The notes: a model not told the origin generated them from the letters alone. A DNA stretch of 64,000 bases from Amblyomma americanum (GCF_052857255.1 NC_135500.1:160405189-160469188), one strand, 5' to 3'; shown: positions 1 to 13,106, numbered from the stretch's first letter. Translations and numbers: made by a program.

Positions 1-3000
1 AAAATATGGAAAGATGCTAATGTATAGATGGAGAATGCCCCGCACTTGGTTCTGTTTTCATCTTTCATCAAATTGGTTTCTTTCATCCGGGTGTTTTGCG
101 CACTTCTCGGAAATAAAAAGTTGAACACAGTGCACAGGAAAGATTGTAAGTGCTTCTAGGACGTCAGGACGAGTGCTTAATTTGTGCACTTGTGCCCGCT
201 TGGCGCATAGATAATGAAGGTGTCACCCTTGACGGCTTCCTCTGGGGTACTTTAACCAAAGAGTGCTGAGAAGCTCGTCATTGCCTCATTGCCTTCCGGG
301 TATTTCCGCACGCTTGTCAGCTAATCAGTGCCAGGAAGACAGGGCGCTGCCCTCGAAGCGAAGTAATCAAATAGCTGTTTCCCCAGGGATACATTGTATG
401 TACTTGTAATTTTTATCTTGAATAGTCTATAACCGTGCAATTGCTGAGAATGCTCGATAATGAACAGTCGGCTCATAATAATAATATTACCTTTCACTGC
501 CGCTATTCGTGCATTTCTCAGAGTGGTGTTTTGGTATTCTTGTAATACCAGAAATCGCAAAAGTCACGTTTTTTTAAGAAACCCTAAGAAAACTTAAACC
601 TAGTAATCTAACGCTAGTTAACAGTTCCCTAGTCGAATGTGCACGACGAACATGTGAAACGTTGATTCAATAAAAATTATATGCACCTGCACTGTAGGCG
701 TGCTTGAGAACATAAAAAGCGGTAGAGGTTTAACGTTGTTCAGCCGATAAACGCGAGAAAGCCTGTATTCGTTCTTCAATTGGAGGGCGCACATAACCTC
801 CACCTTAAATATATGGCGCGATAGCTTTAGTGGGTAAAAGCCATTATATGCAGCATGGGTCATTCTCAACGTAATATCCATAGATTTCGGCGAGTCTTCA
901 TATAATTACCAGGGCAGTGGCTGCGGTTAAGCAATGCGCCACTTCTCTGGCAGGTGGCTCTTGCTATCACAGCCACCAGTACGCATTGTGCGACCCATGC
1001 TGCTCATCTGTAGCAACATCTCCCGAGCAAGGAATAATTTATCTGCCGCCTGCCACTGTGGTCAGTTTGCTTAGAATCCGGTGCGCAGATTCTGATGACG
1101 CCACAAGGCTACGTGACCCACGTGTTTCGATGCACTCCTGCAATTCGCTACAGCTGGCGCGACGCCCCTCGGAGCTAACCAGAGTTTACTCGAGCTACTC
1201 CGACAGCTCTAAAAAAGATTGCAAGACTTTCGCTAGGCGTTGGTAGGTCTTTAGTAGTACAAAATATTTTGAATCAATTTTTACTACTGACAAAGTTTAA
1301 AGAGTCTTGAATTTTATCTTATAGAATGAAAGGCGTAAAAAAAGTCGCCTGGCACTGAATAAAATATTGTAAAGAAGAAAGGTGGTTCACAAACAAAAAT
1401 TCATTTTCCTTTCTACACCTTTCCTTTTTCTGTACGTTCTAGAAGTTTAGGTGGATGGCACGGAGAAAATTGGGATGAGTTCACTGCAGGGATAGCGACC
1501 AGAGCAATCCTGCCACTTCTTAAGACAGCGAGCTCCATTTTTACTACGTTATTCACCGACATACAGCCGGCGAGGAGCCTGCCACGACGCGAGAACAAAG
1601 AAGTTATCTGAATGCTTCGTTTACTGCAATAGCATTAGAGCATTGGACGAAAATTACACTGTCTGGGCTCCGAACCATCTCCATCAGGAACTCACCCATT
1701 GCCAAGCTCCTAATGGCCCTCACACACCACCTCCATCCACCATAAGCCAATACGGAGACGGAACGAATCAGCGGCTGCAAAATCAAATTAAAAGATTCAA
1801 TTAAAAGGCGATTTCCGTAAAAGCGAAATTGTGAAAGTGGAATGTAAAGCCATAACTACTGACACAGATTTTTCACGATTCATAGTATAAGCGCCGGTGG
1901 TTTTTTTTTTTTTAATGAGTGTGTGGGTTTTCCGAAATAACTGCATTTTTATGCTTTGGAGCTCCCCTTATCTTAAGTGCGTTTTCTGACAACTCTGCAT
2001 CTTTGTGCTTCACTAATAATGGCGTATGAATACCAAGATGCGAAAAATCTATACACACTGATTCCATATAGTGAGCTTGAGTCAGCTAGAATATTCTCAT
2101 TCGGATAATAATCCCGGCCGTAACAGTAATGGTGTAATTAAAAATCTGTTGCTACGCTTTATCAGCAGTAGACATGATTTGGCTCATAATGTGGTCGCCG
2201 ATAATCACTGTGAACCTTTCGATTAATAAACAATGTTATAAACATCGAATCAGGGATGTATCTTTCAAATACCAACATAATGAGCAGTCAGATAACAGGG
2301 CCGTTTGGCTATTATAAAAATGGCTGCAATTTTTCTCCCGTAGGTCCATGTTGCATTGTTGTGTTTCAAGAAAGCAGATTACATTGCGATTACATTGATT
2401 GCAGTCGAGTCCCCTGAAAGGAGACTCGCCAAAGCCCCTCAAGGCAATTTGTCTTGTTTTCACGTTCAAAAAAGACCTATAGATATGTTAATCAGTCATA
2501 TCAGGCCTTCAGAAATTTAGAAATTTTCTCCCCTTTTTGCTGTGGCAGTTGAGAACTCCCGAACAGAAATGTACATAATTCGCAAAGTCTTCCCGAAGGG
2601 AGCGTGGTCTGGCTGAACAGTTTTATGATGCTGAATACGCGCAAAATCAGTGATTCTATATTGCTTTTATGCGATTAGTTTAGATTCCAGAAAAAAATTG
2701 TCAAGCCTTTACCATAAGTTTCATTTTTCTGTGGCCGTGACACGAAAGCTAAAGAAATAGTCAATAAATTCTTGAGCCCAAACATTTCGATCAGCGATCA
2801 GCTGCAAGAACCGGACGAAGTTTATTACTGAAGCTTCTGGATGTGCTTGAGTATTAACGTCATTATATGACAAGCATGACTGAGGTGCGATTCGGCGGAA
2901 AAAAGAAGGGCGGAGGGCAGGTTGCAGGTCGAAGTAGTATTATTCGAGGAGCAAGTTATTGCTTCTTATTCTAATTCGCCTTTCTTCAGTGCAGTGTACA

Positions 3001-5230
3001 AAACTGTGGAGATTTGCTGATTTCACCAGCAATCACTCTCACTGCATGAGCGCAGGTGTTTCCTCCATTTGACGACCCAAGCTTCGGGGTGCAACGCACT
3101 TCAAAGAGATTTCTCCTTTTCATTCTTAGCCAAAGTGGGGTCAATCTTGTTCTTATTTTCCGCTCTCTTCGGCGCACGACCTCGATTATCTTTTAAAACG
3201 TTAAATTCAAAATTAAGCGGGAGCCAGGTCACTATCTTTGTAGTATTTGGTGGATATTTTGTTTTCTCTTGCATAAAAAACGCTCTTCCTGGCATTGGCT
3301 CCTATTTCTTTCTTCGTTGCGTCAAGGGCACATATAGTAGTAGAGTAAGACTCGCAGAGAAGATACTGGGTGCACCAGGTTGCGTAAAGTGACAGCGGCA
3401 ATCACAGCCGTTTCTTTGGTCTGCAATCTGCGGCGGCCATGAACTGGATCGATAGGACTAAGGGCCGCAAGTTACCGTAACAGCCGACATTTCTAGACGG
3501 ATCGATGAAGGGATCGACTTCGACGAATTTTGATGACTCCGTGAGGATGCTCCACTGGGCGAGCAGGAGCGACTTCATAGTTGGAATTCAGCGCCAACAC
3601 ACGAGGATGAAAGAAAAGGAAAGGCAGAGAAGAAGGCGGTCTGACAACTAGTTTCCTTATTGCGAAAGATAAAAATATTAGGTATATATTCCAGGTTGCT
3701 TTTATATCTGATGCATGTAACACAACTTCTTCGTATCAGCATTTTTATTTGTTCCTTTCGGATTAAAGAAACAAATCTTGAGACAACCGCCGCATGTTCA
3801 GTGCCTCTCCTATCGTAATTTTTGTTTTCCTGCATACTAATACGAATGACAGCTCCGATAGTCACCATTGCTCAGATTTCCCCTTGTATTCGGAGATGAA
3901 ACATCCACAGAAAAAAAAAATCACCGCAAAGTTTGCCGAGATTTGCTGTTGCTTTTTTCTCTGCTGTCAACACTGAGTCTGTTGCGTTATGTTCCACTTT
4001 TGTTTTAATTTCCTAGGTGTCAGTACCATATCCAGTAAAGTTTTTTTACGACGACGGGGTTGATAAACTGACTGGAAAGTTGATATGACAGCGCGCAGTC
4101 CATATGGTGCGAAGTCGCTAAAGCTTTATAAAGAAAACTGAATGACCCTGTGCCGATGCCTCCACTCTTCTTTTCTCACTTTTAGTTTGCGAAGCCAAGA
4201 AAGATATGAGAGAAATAAACAGCTTAAGGAATTGACATGAAAGTATTGCCAGGCGATTCAGTAAACGCCGGAATGAACAGGCGTTTGTAATGTCTGAATG
4301 TTTACTGGCATGTATTTATACATGGATCTAGTTGTAAAACAACAACAGAAAGAAAAAAAAGTGCTGTATGTTGCCAGAGAGGTTAAACAGCCAAAAAAAG
4401 TGCGGAAAAAGCAAAGCGCCGATGGTGCCCCCCAGACGTGCATGCCAGACGTGGTGCATGGCAGACGTGCATGCCATGTTCATCTCAAGAAAGCGGACGT
4501 CTTGCTCTTCCCGCTTGGGCTCCTATCCGGTACGTTTCCTTTGTGATCAATCTTCGAACGGCTCCCTTCCAGCCTTTCTATTCCGCAATGCATTTGCTGG
4601 TTAGAAACCAATCTTTTATTTGTCGAGTCGCGCTGCCCACATTTCGGCATCTTATTCGCTGCTCAGGGTTTCCAGCACACGACAACATATTCCTCTGTAG
4701 GACGAACCAGGCAGAGACAGCCGGTCCAATACGTGAAAGCACATGGCCTAAAGCGTTCTGCTTTTGTAGCTGGTACTAGAACTTCACTTTTTGCTGTTAT
4801 TTTTCTTGATGTCGCTTCAATGCTGCTGTGTCTTTAAAAGGTAAGTCGTTTTTTGTATTGCCTTTTTTCTGTGTACAGGTAAAAGCGCAACAAATAGCAG
4901 CCGTTATGAAAAGTCGCAGGCTCGTATCTCTTTGTCTAAATGGAAGTCCTTAAAGCAGTGTCCGTTGCAAATCTAGCAAGGAAACGCACGAAGAGATCCA
5001 GGAATGCCCAAACGAGGGTAATTTATGAGACAAGATAAAATGCAAAAAATCAGTGCAGCGTTTTTGCAGAGATCTCGGAGCAGTACTGATTACATGATAA
5101 TAGTAGGTGATGCAGCTAGAGATGGCTCATAATCAGCGTAAAAAAAATTGAAACATGAATATAATATCTAACTGATGAGAATAGCAATCATTCTCAGTAG
5201 TAAGTTGTACTGAATTATGATAGGTAAATC
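1..5230. other. AT-rich stretch, no gene recognised
   Basis: I see no convincing exon, RNA gene or complete mobile element here. Open frames are short, scattered and without family resemblance; the longest (917-1246 and 3069-3392, plus strand) have no recognisable domain. A very small repeated unit occurs at about 4433-4475, where a CAGACGTG/CATGCCA-type motif recurs. The stretch reads as intergenic or intronic DNA. Confidence 0.5.
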
Positions 5231-5235
5231 TGACA

Positions 5236-5903
5236 TGCATCTTATTAGATAGGGCGTGCCACAAGGAACAATAGTAGGTCCCTTGATTTTTATACTATAC
5301 ATAAATGACATTGTTAACATTCCAATGACTCAACAGGTTGTGTTATATACACGATGACACTAATGTTTTTTTCTCTGGCGCTAATCCTAAAGAAATAGAA
5401 GTAAAGTCAAACGCTTAGCTATAAGAACTAAATACCTGGTTGTATTTAAACAAACTGCAACTGAATACAAAGCAAACAAAATTGATTCTTTTCCGTGCCA
5501 AAAATAAGCCGACTGGTCATGATACCACACTGTGCTACGCGTCTACTACAATAGAACAAGTGGACAGCCATTCATATCTTGGCTTCACTTTTCACAGAAA
5601 TTTAAGCTTGTCTGATGACATAAACAAGGTTTGTGTAAAGCAGCACGGTCTATGGCATGATATATAGACTTCGTTATCTTCTACCCACTTGGTTAAAAAA
5701 ATGTATTTTTCACTTGTTCATTCATATTCCAACTACTGTTTATTAGTTTGTGGCACCTGCGGCCGAACTGCAATAGAAAAATTATTAGCGCTCCAACGTA
5801 AAGCGGTTCGATTATTGATGCCCTTCAGAACCTACATCAGCGCAGGTGAACTAATGAAGCAGCTTGCTATACCACCTGTAACAATATCCTACACTATCTG
5901 ATT
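5236..5903 (+). pseudogene. LINE reverse transcriptase relic (CR1/L2-group, 5' truncated)
   Basis: The plus strand translates to the C-terminal half of a non-LTR retrotransposon reverse transcriptase. A GVPQGTIVGPLIFILYINDI block (motif B) starts near 5253, followed by a damaged YADD-type box that survives as DDTNVFF after a one-base frameshift near 5350. Then come a segment with LNTKQTKLILF, a YLGFTFHRNLSLSDDI block, and a tail with SYSNYCLLVCG and LLALQRKAVRLL. In-frame stops at about 5420-5430 and 5665, plus the frameshift, show it is dead. The endonuclease and first half of the RT are absent, as expected from 5' truncation on insertion. The order and spacing of the blocks are those of CR1/L2/Jockey-type elements; the exact clade is not determined. 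Confidence 0.85.
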
Positions 5904-5998
5904 TTGCCTTCTTGTATACACAAAAATAACACAAACCACAACAGCTTCTATAATCAATACCTAAGCAGAGATACGAGTTACTTTTAGCAGAAAACCTC

Positions 5999-6165
5999 AA
6001 TTTCGATGGAGGCGACATTCTAGAGGCCCGTGTACTGTGCGATGTCAGTGCACGTTAAGGAACCCCAGGGGGCCGAAATTTCTGGAGCACTCCACTACGG
6101 CGTCTCTCATAGCCTGAGTCGCTTTGGGACGTTAAATCCCCATAAACCAAATCAAACCACTAATT
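5999..6165 (+). mobile_element. SINE fragment (type B, tRNA head missing)
   Basis: The body begins with a GATGGAGGCGACATTCTAGA-like block, then the shared core (GTGCGATGTCAGTGCACGTT, CCCCAGG, GGCCGAAATT, CACTACGGCGTC), and ends with CTGAGTCGCTTTGGGACGTT and a CCCCATAAACC-type tail. The core is shared with the type A SINEs at 13.9-14.5, 33.6 and 52.9 kb, but the 3' end is different. The same 3' end is present in the minus-strand copy at 44983-45222, so this is a second SINE subfamily. The 5' tRNA-like head is absent. It lies immediately downstream of the decayed LINE. Confidence 0.8.
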
Positions 6166-7585
6166 ACAATGTTTTTTTTTTGTTTTTTGGCTTTCGCGAA
6201 CACTGGTATTTCTATGCCGCAAAAAGCTTCTCATTACCTCAAAAATCCTATTTTATAAATTACTGATCAAATCCACTGAAACCCCTGGTATATTGAGCTG
6301 ACAGTCACTATGCTCATGAATACTGTTTCTAATCGATTCAAGCATATTCGTACTCCGCAGTTTGATATAACCGAACGCATTAGTAGCGTGCACTCCTTGC
6401 AGTCGTTTTAAATAAATCACCTGACAAAAATTGTAGACAATGGCACGTGCAGCAAAGGACCCAAATTAGTGGTTTCTTAAAGCAGATATATATACCCATT
6501 ATTGGCGGCCCACTGATTATACGCGTATCCAATGAATCGGAACCCCGACTCTTCTATGGTCGAAAAAGTGTCTATTATTTCTGCTTATACGCAAGAAGTT
6601 GTATTGCTTATGCGTCTCTCCAACAACTGAGCCTTCTTATTTGCCGCTCACACGGGCGCCCTGAAAGTATATGTGTGCTTTTAAATTTGATAGATTAAAA
6701 AAGTTTAGGAAAGCTTAGAGCCATCGAGCTAAAGCGGGCTGTTGGTCTTTCGAAACTTGATCTGCAGCGATAAGCACAGTCAACGACACCAAGACTTTCA
6801 CAACGCAAGCGCTCTCTCCAGCCTAGAAGAACATAAAGCCAAGGCATTCAGAGGACAAACCAAAGACATGACATGTACAATGTGGCCCTTCACAGGCAGA
6901 CCTAGGCCTGTCGAAACCGTTAGCGCTTGAGTTGTGTCAGCCTTTTTGTCACTGTCAGTGCTTGGAACTGTAGGAGTAGACAAGACAGTTTATACCTTGG
7001 TATTTTTTTGTTTTTCAATGACAGACTCTATTCAGCCAGTACATCACTTGCCAGTGAATTATCAGTGAACTAGACATTGACTAGACACTATCCTCACAGC
7101 TATAACACATAGGATAAGCAAATACGGTGTATGATACGTTACAGTGGAGAGTTTTCTTCCTAATTACCTAGACCTCGCTAGTACGCAAGCGAAGGACCTT
7201 TCTCATACACTTCCTATACAGGTGCAGAAAGGAGCCGACTGGATAGTCTATCAACCACAAGGCGTGGAAAATTTGCAAAACAATGCGCAGAGACCCACTC
7301 GCATTGCACAGAGGCACCCGGCCCCGCTGGCACGGAGACTTCCCCGTCGGTGACATAATTTAATTTCGCGAACCAGGAATAACGTCAACTGCAGAAACCT
7401 AGCCCCAACTTCTCTCTTACCCCCGGCCTCCAAGTCAAATGCCACCTTTTATCCTTAACTGTTCAGCCGTTGTCTGTCGTTTCCCCTGGAACATATTTCA
7501 GCGAAATGATGGGGAAAAATAACAGGCATATTTGTTATGCATAAAAAAGCGAATGAGGAGAACTGCTATCTGAGATAAATGAATT
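6166..7585. other. No gene recognised
   Basis: Short unrelated open frames only. No splice-bounded coding segment or known repeat was recognised. Confidence 0.45.
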
Positions 7586-7745
7586 AGAGAAAACCTAGCG
7601 CCATGCAAACCACAAGGACGAACGACGACGAGACATAAGCGCTTGTGTCTCATAGTCGTTCGTCCTTGTGGTTTGCATGGTTTTGGCGCTAGGTTTTCTC
7701 TGATTCAAGTATGCACCAACTAGCCCAAAAAGAGGTGTTAAATGA
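7586..7745 (+). repeat. 116-bp near-perfect palindrome with Penelope-like flank
   Basis: Bases 7586-7701 form an almost perfect palindrome centred on AAGCGCTT (7637-7644). The arms read inward from AGAGAAAACCTAGCGCC on both strands; the only substantial difference is about five extra bases in the right arm. Downstream (7702-7745) is ATGCACCAACTAGCCCA. A similar ending (CAACCAACTCGCCCA) follows the right inverted repeat of the Penelope-like relic at 40.4 kb, and CCAACCTGCCCA occurs near 54.5 kb. This suggests a solo terminal piece of a Penelope-like or related retroelement. No coding sequence is associated. Confidence 0.7.
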
Positions 7746-10389
7746 AGTAAAGCAAGGGTCACATTTGGGAAGTAGGATGGCTTAAAAGTACCAGTGACTT
7801 ACCTAAATTCTTATATGTTTGCGTCAAGCTCGGTTTTTGATCAAAGATTGAGTCGGTTGGCAACGGTATAGGCACAACAACTGCACCAAAAAGCGAGATA
7901 TTTTATCTACTAACTACACGAGAAGGAGAATTGGGCATAAACATGGTCCTTGATGACAGATGTTCATTTTTCTGGGCATAATTTTTCTATTTTCATATAC
8001 ATAGCTCGTAACTATTCCCATGCTATTGACCTCACCAATCTGCGCCAGACCGCAGACGTCGATTGCTTCCCCGAGGGTTCCCGTTACGAGCCAATTAATT
8101 TTATGGTTTCATTATTTGGGCAAGCCTTGTCTTTTCTGTCATTTATTACGTCCCGTTTTTGGAAACCTTACGCTCGCTATATTGTTTCTTCTTCTGCAGT
8201 AAAGGTACTACCCTTTAGCAGCGAAAAACAACAGTCATGCCGCAAGTTAGGGTAATATTTTATCCTGCCGGCAGCCTCCCTCATTTTTATATCTCTCAGA
8301 AGGCCATAAAGGAAGAAATAGTAGTCCTTATGGCTACACGAGGAGGGTCGGGAGAGAGGGGGGTGGGATTTTCTTTTTTTGGGGGATATCTTCTTACCGA
8401 CGACAGTAAAAATAAAAAGATAAAAACTTGGAGAAGTTAAAACTTAACTATGGCTTCTGGGCTAGGGTATGTGAAAAAAGGTTAAAAGTATAAAAATCAC
8501 CGAGTAAAAACATCACAACCTCTGATTGTGGTCATGAAAACGCTGATCATGCAGCAGTAACTAACGTTCTAAGGGGAGAATCTCTTAAAAAATGAAGATG
8601 ACTTATCTAATCCGTAAAGTGTCCTGGGACTACAAGCTTCCGAGCGGATTGTTGAGTAAACGTAAAATATGGCGAGTATAGCGCTCTAAGTTTTGTAGTT
8701 GGGCAAACAGGATTGCGGTTTTGCGCAAAGAGGGAAGCGCGGTATTTTAGATGTCTGGGTATGACAGACCTCTGCACGTGAGCTACCCAATGTAGTCTCA
8801 TGGCCCTCCCTCATAAGTATTCGGCGTAACATTTCTCAGTGGCTTGCACGCCAGTGTATCCTTGCCTCGAAATAGAGGGTGCATGATGCCTCCATTCTAG
8901 CAGCGCCTACATAATCCTTCAAAATGAAGAGTGCTCTTGCTAAATGCACCATATGAGTGCTCAAACCTTCTGATTTTTTTCTTCACATTACCTGATCAAC
9001 TTTGTAGTAAACGCAGTGGAAAACACGCAGTAGAACAAGCATAGTAAACACGCAGTGGAACGACTATATGTTGCGTAGGAAGAGCATTGTCTTTCTTTTA
9101 TTTGCTCTTGCTGCGGCGAGTGTTTGGTAAAACGATGGCTTTGCAAAAAGATCAATAACGCTCAAAATTCAGTTATTCACAAAGTAATGTACTCCGAAAA
9201 AAAAAAACCTTTCACTGCATGAGTAGCCAGATAATGATGTATTTTTCTAATTGCAGGACTTTGTTTACACAAGCCGACCCTAGCGCGACAATGAGAGCCA
9301 ACGCTGTTTTATAAGATTTTTCTTTTAAACCTGGGCAGTGGAAAAATTTTAATGCAGTGTGCACTCTATATCTAAGAAACTTACTGGCTTTTTCGTTTTT
9401 TTTTATACCTAGTGTCTAGACACGTGCCTGAAAATAAACTAGAAAGAAGGAGAGAGGAGCGAAAAGAAAGTTGAGGACGTAAGCGCCTGCAATCACTTCG
9501 CTGAAAAAGTTGCAGGGTTCTTTTCAAAGCCGCGTTTTATTAATAGCTCCTTTGCGAAACGTCATACGTAAAAAAATTGCAGGGTGGCCATACAGCTTGG
9601 ACACTGCCGTTTAGAAGTTGGACGCACGCGTTTTTCTACGTTTCATCAATAGGCCGCCTTTGTTTCACTTTTGTGTTTGTTAGCAATGCATAAAAGGAAT
9701 GGTTGTCGAAGCGGCAAGTGCAGTAGAAACTAATGAGTGATAACGCCTCTCTTACAAAGCTACTATACATTTGACGATTGCTCCAAGCATATATTGCATA
9801 TGGCAAAAGTCGAAAAAAATGAGCAGCTCTTCAGAACGACAGTGCTGTTGATTATGTTACGGAATTTCAATGCATGAGCACGTCATCCGAGACCAAATGA
9901 TGAGGTCGTAAAGAAACATCACCCTGAGATTCAATTTCTCGGTGAAATAAGCAAAATATCGTTCCTAATTTGTTGTGGAACAGCAGCACATTCCAATTTG
10001 CCATATTAGATGTGAGGTTCCCCTTATAACTTTAACTGCTACTTAACAAACCAACCAGCCCAACACAGTGTCCGTTGCTTGTAGGAGGATTACGTTGAAA
10101 ATGTAATTCCTAGGCAGCGCAGGCATACCCTAGTATTGACTTCATGTTGCAGAAGTAAAGCAACTTTTTTTTATGCAAATAACGCACAATGTAGACAAAA
10201 GAAGTGAGATTAAAAATATTGCACAGTGTACGGTAATGGACAAAAATTGGCACGCGCGAAAATTATTTCTGCGTTGCTTCGCTGACTAGTAAAATGGTAA
10301 TAATTGCAGCATAAGCAGTTCGCACCCCTCTCAAGAATCTGTCATTTCGCTTGCCTGCTTTGTCACACGGCACAGAAGTGATTGTTTGA
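7746..10389. other. No gene recognised
   Basis: AT-rich DNA with short frames only. A small degenerate repetition of a TAGTAAACACGCAGTGGAAC-like unit occurs at about 9006-9062. No element boundary could be seen before the LINE that starts near 10390, so the 5' limit of that LINE is uncertain. Confidence 0.45.
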
Positions 10390-12355
10390 ATGAAATCCAC
10401 GTGCGAATGCACACGTCGGAACTACGAAGAAGCTGTGTGCCCATGGATAACTGACAATATACTTGCGGTTCTAAGGAAAAAAGACTCCTTCTATCACAAA
10501 TGGAAGCAAAACAACACAAAAAATTATTGTCATGGTGAATACAAACTTTATAGGAATAAGTCTGTTGCGATAATGAGGAGAGCCAAAAAAATTTATTACA
10601 GTATTCTAGTTACAATCCCTGGCCTTGACTCGATACAAATTTGGAAAATTGTTAAGGATGTGACAGGACTTGGACCGAAGAAACGCGTTACCCCTTACGA
10701 CCTTTCCGTACATGTTGTCAATGACTTTAAAAACTACTTCACCAATATTGGTGAATCCCTTGCAAATCAGTTCTCTTTTCAGTCCGCCTCTACTAAACTA
10801 CCTAGAGTTGTCCACACCGATTTTAATCGAAATGCAATCACTGTCGAGGAAATTGCATCTGTAGTAAGCACATCGCCAGTTAATAAAGCGGGTGGGAACG
10901 GCAGTATTCAGACTGCAGTTTCAAAGCATAATATTGATATTCTCTCTAGCCCACTATGCCATATATTTAACCATGCGATAGAGACTAGTTGCTATTCAAA
11001 AATTCTAAAAATCGCTAAAGTTGTTCCTATTTACAAATCTAGAGACGAAAACGACCCAAGTAGTTATCGTCCAATATCTGTACTAAGCATTTTAAATACT
11101 GTTCTTGAGGAACTAATTGCCATCCAACTAAAAATATTCTTTAGTCAGCATAATATAATTTGTTATCAGCAGCATCGTTGCGTCCCAAACAGGTCGACCA
11201 CTACAGCCGTTCTAACGCTTTCCCAGTTGATAAATTCAGCTCTTAATAAAAACGAAATAGCAATTGGTATATTTTTAGACCTGAAAAAGGCGTTCGACAC
11301 TGTATCACATCCAATATTACTGAACAAACTAGGCGCCTATGGAACTGTTAATTACACGCTGCAATTTCGTAAGAGTTATTTATTAGGTCGACAACAGAAA
11401 GTGGTAATTAACAACCTTGACTCTACATATAGCGATATAAAATGCGGAGTACCCCAAGGGTCTGTCCTGGGGCCTCTACTGTTTTTCATTTAAAAAAATG
11501 ATCTTCCATGTTCAGTCTCAATTTCGCAGATTCTCATGTATGCAGACGACACGGCCCTCATATTCACAGGTAAATCGGTTTCTGCGATGCAAGCCGACAT
11601 GAAGCAAGATTTGATGGCCGTTTTCAACTGGTTCAGTAAGAATAGATTAACGTTAAACATTGCAAAAACTAAATATGTCGTCTTCCATACAAGAAGAAGA
11701 AACATTGATTTTAGTCAAATTATGATGTCTTTGAACGGGTGTGTAATTGAACCAGTTTCTTCATTGAAATATCTTGGTTTTATATTTGACAATAACCTTA
11801 ATTGGAAGAATCAAGTGAACAGCGTTTGTAATAAAGCTGCGTTTGGCTGCTACGTACTTATTAAGGCTAGACAATATTTTTATCGCAACATATTACGCAG
11901 ATTGTAGTTTTCATTTGTTCATTGTCACCTGAATTATTGCAGCGAATCATGGGGGCACACATATTCAACTTATCTCACCTCTCTGCTACGCTTACAGAAA
12001 CGAACACTAAGGATTATAACATTTTTTTATTGCATCATCCAAGCAACAATCTGAAGAAATTCGAGTACTAAAATTTTCCGCTCTACGCGACTACAAAATC
12101 TCCCCTCTAGTAAATTGCATGTTAACAACTAACTCTCCACTCCCGATGAGCTTATTCACTTTGCCTGTTCGCAACACAAGACACGCTGCTAACGATAATT
12201 TTAATCTTCCGCTCCAGCACCACACATACGATGAGAGATTATATGAGTTCATTGGGACGAAAGTCTGGTATACATTGCCACTAGAAATAAAGCTTGCCAG
12301 AAATTTTAAACCGTCTTCGAAATTATACTTCTTGCATAATCAATTAATGATGTGA
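10390..12355 (+). pseudogene. Reverse transcriptase ORF of the LINE, broken by in-frame stops
   Basis: Translation from 10390 gives, in order: a linker with KDSFYHKWK and YRNKSVAIMRRAKKIYY; RT motif PSSYRPISVLS; the catalytic block IFLDLKKAFDTVSHP (about 11268-11312); GVPQGSVLGPLLFFI; then a stop codon at 11491-11493. The same frame goes straight on through NDLP to MYADDTALIF (from 11536), so only a point mutation interrupts the polymerase. A second stop follows at 11905, inside a segment that continues as NYCSESWGHTY. After a further break the tail resumes at 12119-12355 with VWYTLPLEIK. The catalytic aspartates of FLD and YADD are intact. The order of blocks is that of CR1/L2/Jockey-group ORF2 proteins. 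The copy is presumably inactive. Confidence 0.85.
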
Positions 12356-12652
12356 TTTCTCTTTTGTGTTTCTGTGTTTGTATTTTGTCTGAATTCCCCG
12401 CATATAGTTTGCTGAAATGCTGGTGTGCAGCTTCCTTATACCTTTGCCCAAATGCCTTGTTTTGCATCCGATCGGAAACCGGGTGCTTTTGCTGCCTTAT
12501 TTTCTCTGTTTTAATTTGTTTCTTTTTTGCTTTACATATTTATTAGGTTGCCTAAATGTCTTGTTTTGTATTGGACCGGACATTAGTCATGTAGGCTATC
12601 GGTCCAAATATTTTGTACAAATTTTTCTTGAATTATGAAATAAAGCTTCTTT
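10390..12652 (+). mobile_element. 5'-truncated non-LTR retrotransposon (CR1/L2-group LINE)
   Basis: The element contains the linker after the endonuclease (PWITDNI near the start), the whole reverse transcriptase, the C-terminal conserved tail, and a 3' untranslated region ending in TGAAATAAAGCTTCTTTTGA near 12636-12655. The endonuclease is missing, so the copy is 5' truncated near 10390. The 3' end lies at the first unit of a 235-bp tandem duplication, and no target-site duplication could be assigned. Compared with the other LINE relics in the window this copy has few disabling changes, so it is the youngest of them. Confidence 0.85.
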
Positions 12653-13106
12653 TGATAATTTCATTTTTCCACGTATGCGCATCCCCTACACTGTGGTGAT
12701 AAATATCTCATCATCATCTCATCAGGATGAGAAAGCAACACTGCTGGAGCGTGTATGCTTGTCTATTATACAAGCGAAAAAAATAAGTCTGCGGTGAATT
12801 AGCGTTTTTTTTTTAAATAGAACACGCCTAATTTTTCTCCCCTGCAAAATGCAATAAAAAAACGATTCTATGAAATAAAGCTTCTTTTGATGATTTGAGT
12901 TTTCCACGTATGCGCATTCCCTACACTGTGGTGATAAATATCTCATCATCATCTCATCGGGATGAGAAAGCAACACTGCTGGAGCGTGTATGCCTGTCTA
13001 TTATACAAGCGAAAAAAAAATAAAAGTGTGCGGGGAATTAGCGTTTTTTTTAAGCAGAACAAGCCTAATTTTTCTCCCCTGCAAAATGCAATAAAAAAAA
13101 ACGATT
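12634..13106. repeat. Two-copy tandem duplication, unit about 235 bp
   Basis: Copy 1 is 12634-12868 and copy 2 is 12869-13106. Both begin with TATGAAATAAAGCTTCTTTTGA, which is also the 3' end of the upstream LINE, and both end with GCAATAAAAA...ACGATT. They contain the same ACGTATGCGCAT, CTCATCATCATCTCATC, GGATGAGAAAGCAACACTGC and TTTTTCTCCCCTGCAAAATG blocks and differ mainly in homopolymer lengths and scattered substitutions. The duplication therefore happened after the LINE inserted and included its terminus. Confidence 0.9.

Noticed and set aside
12634..13106. CRISPR-like array
   Set aside because: Only two long adjacent units with no spacer structure; a plain tandem duplication in eukaryotic DNA.
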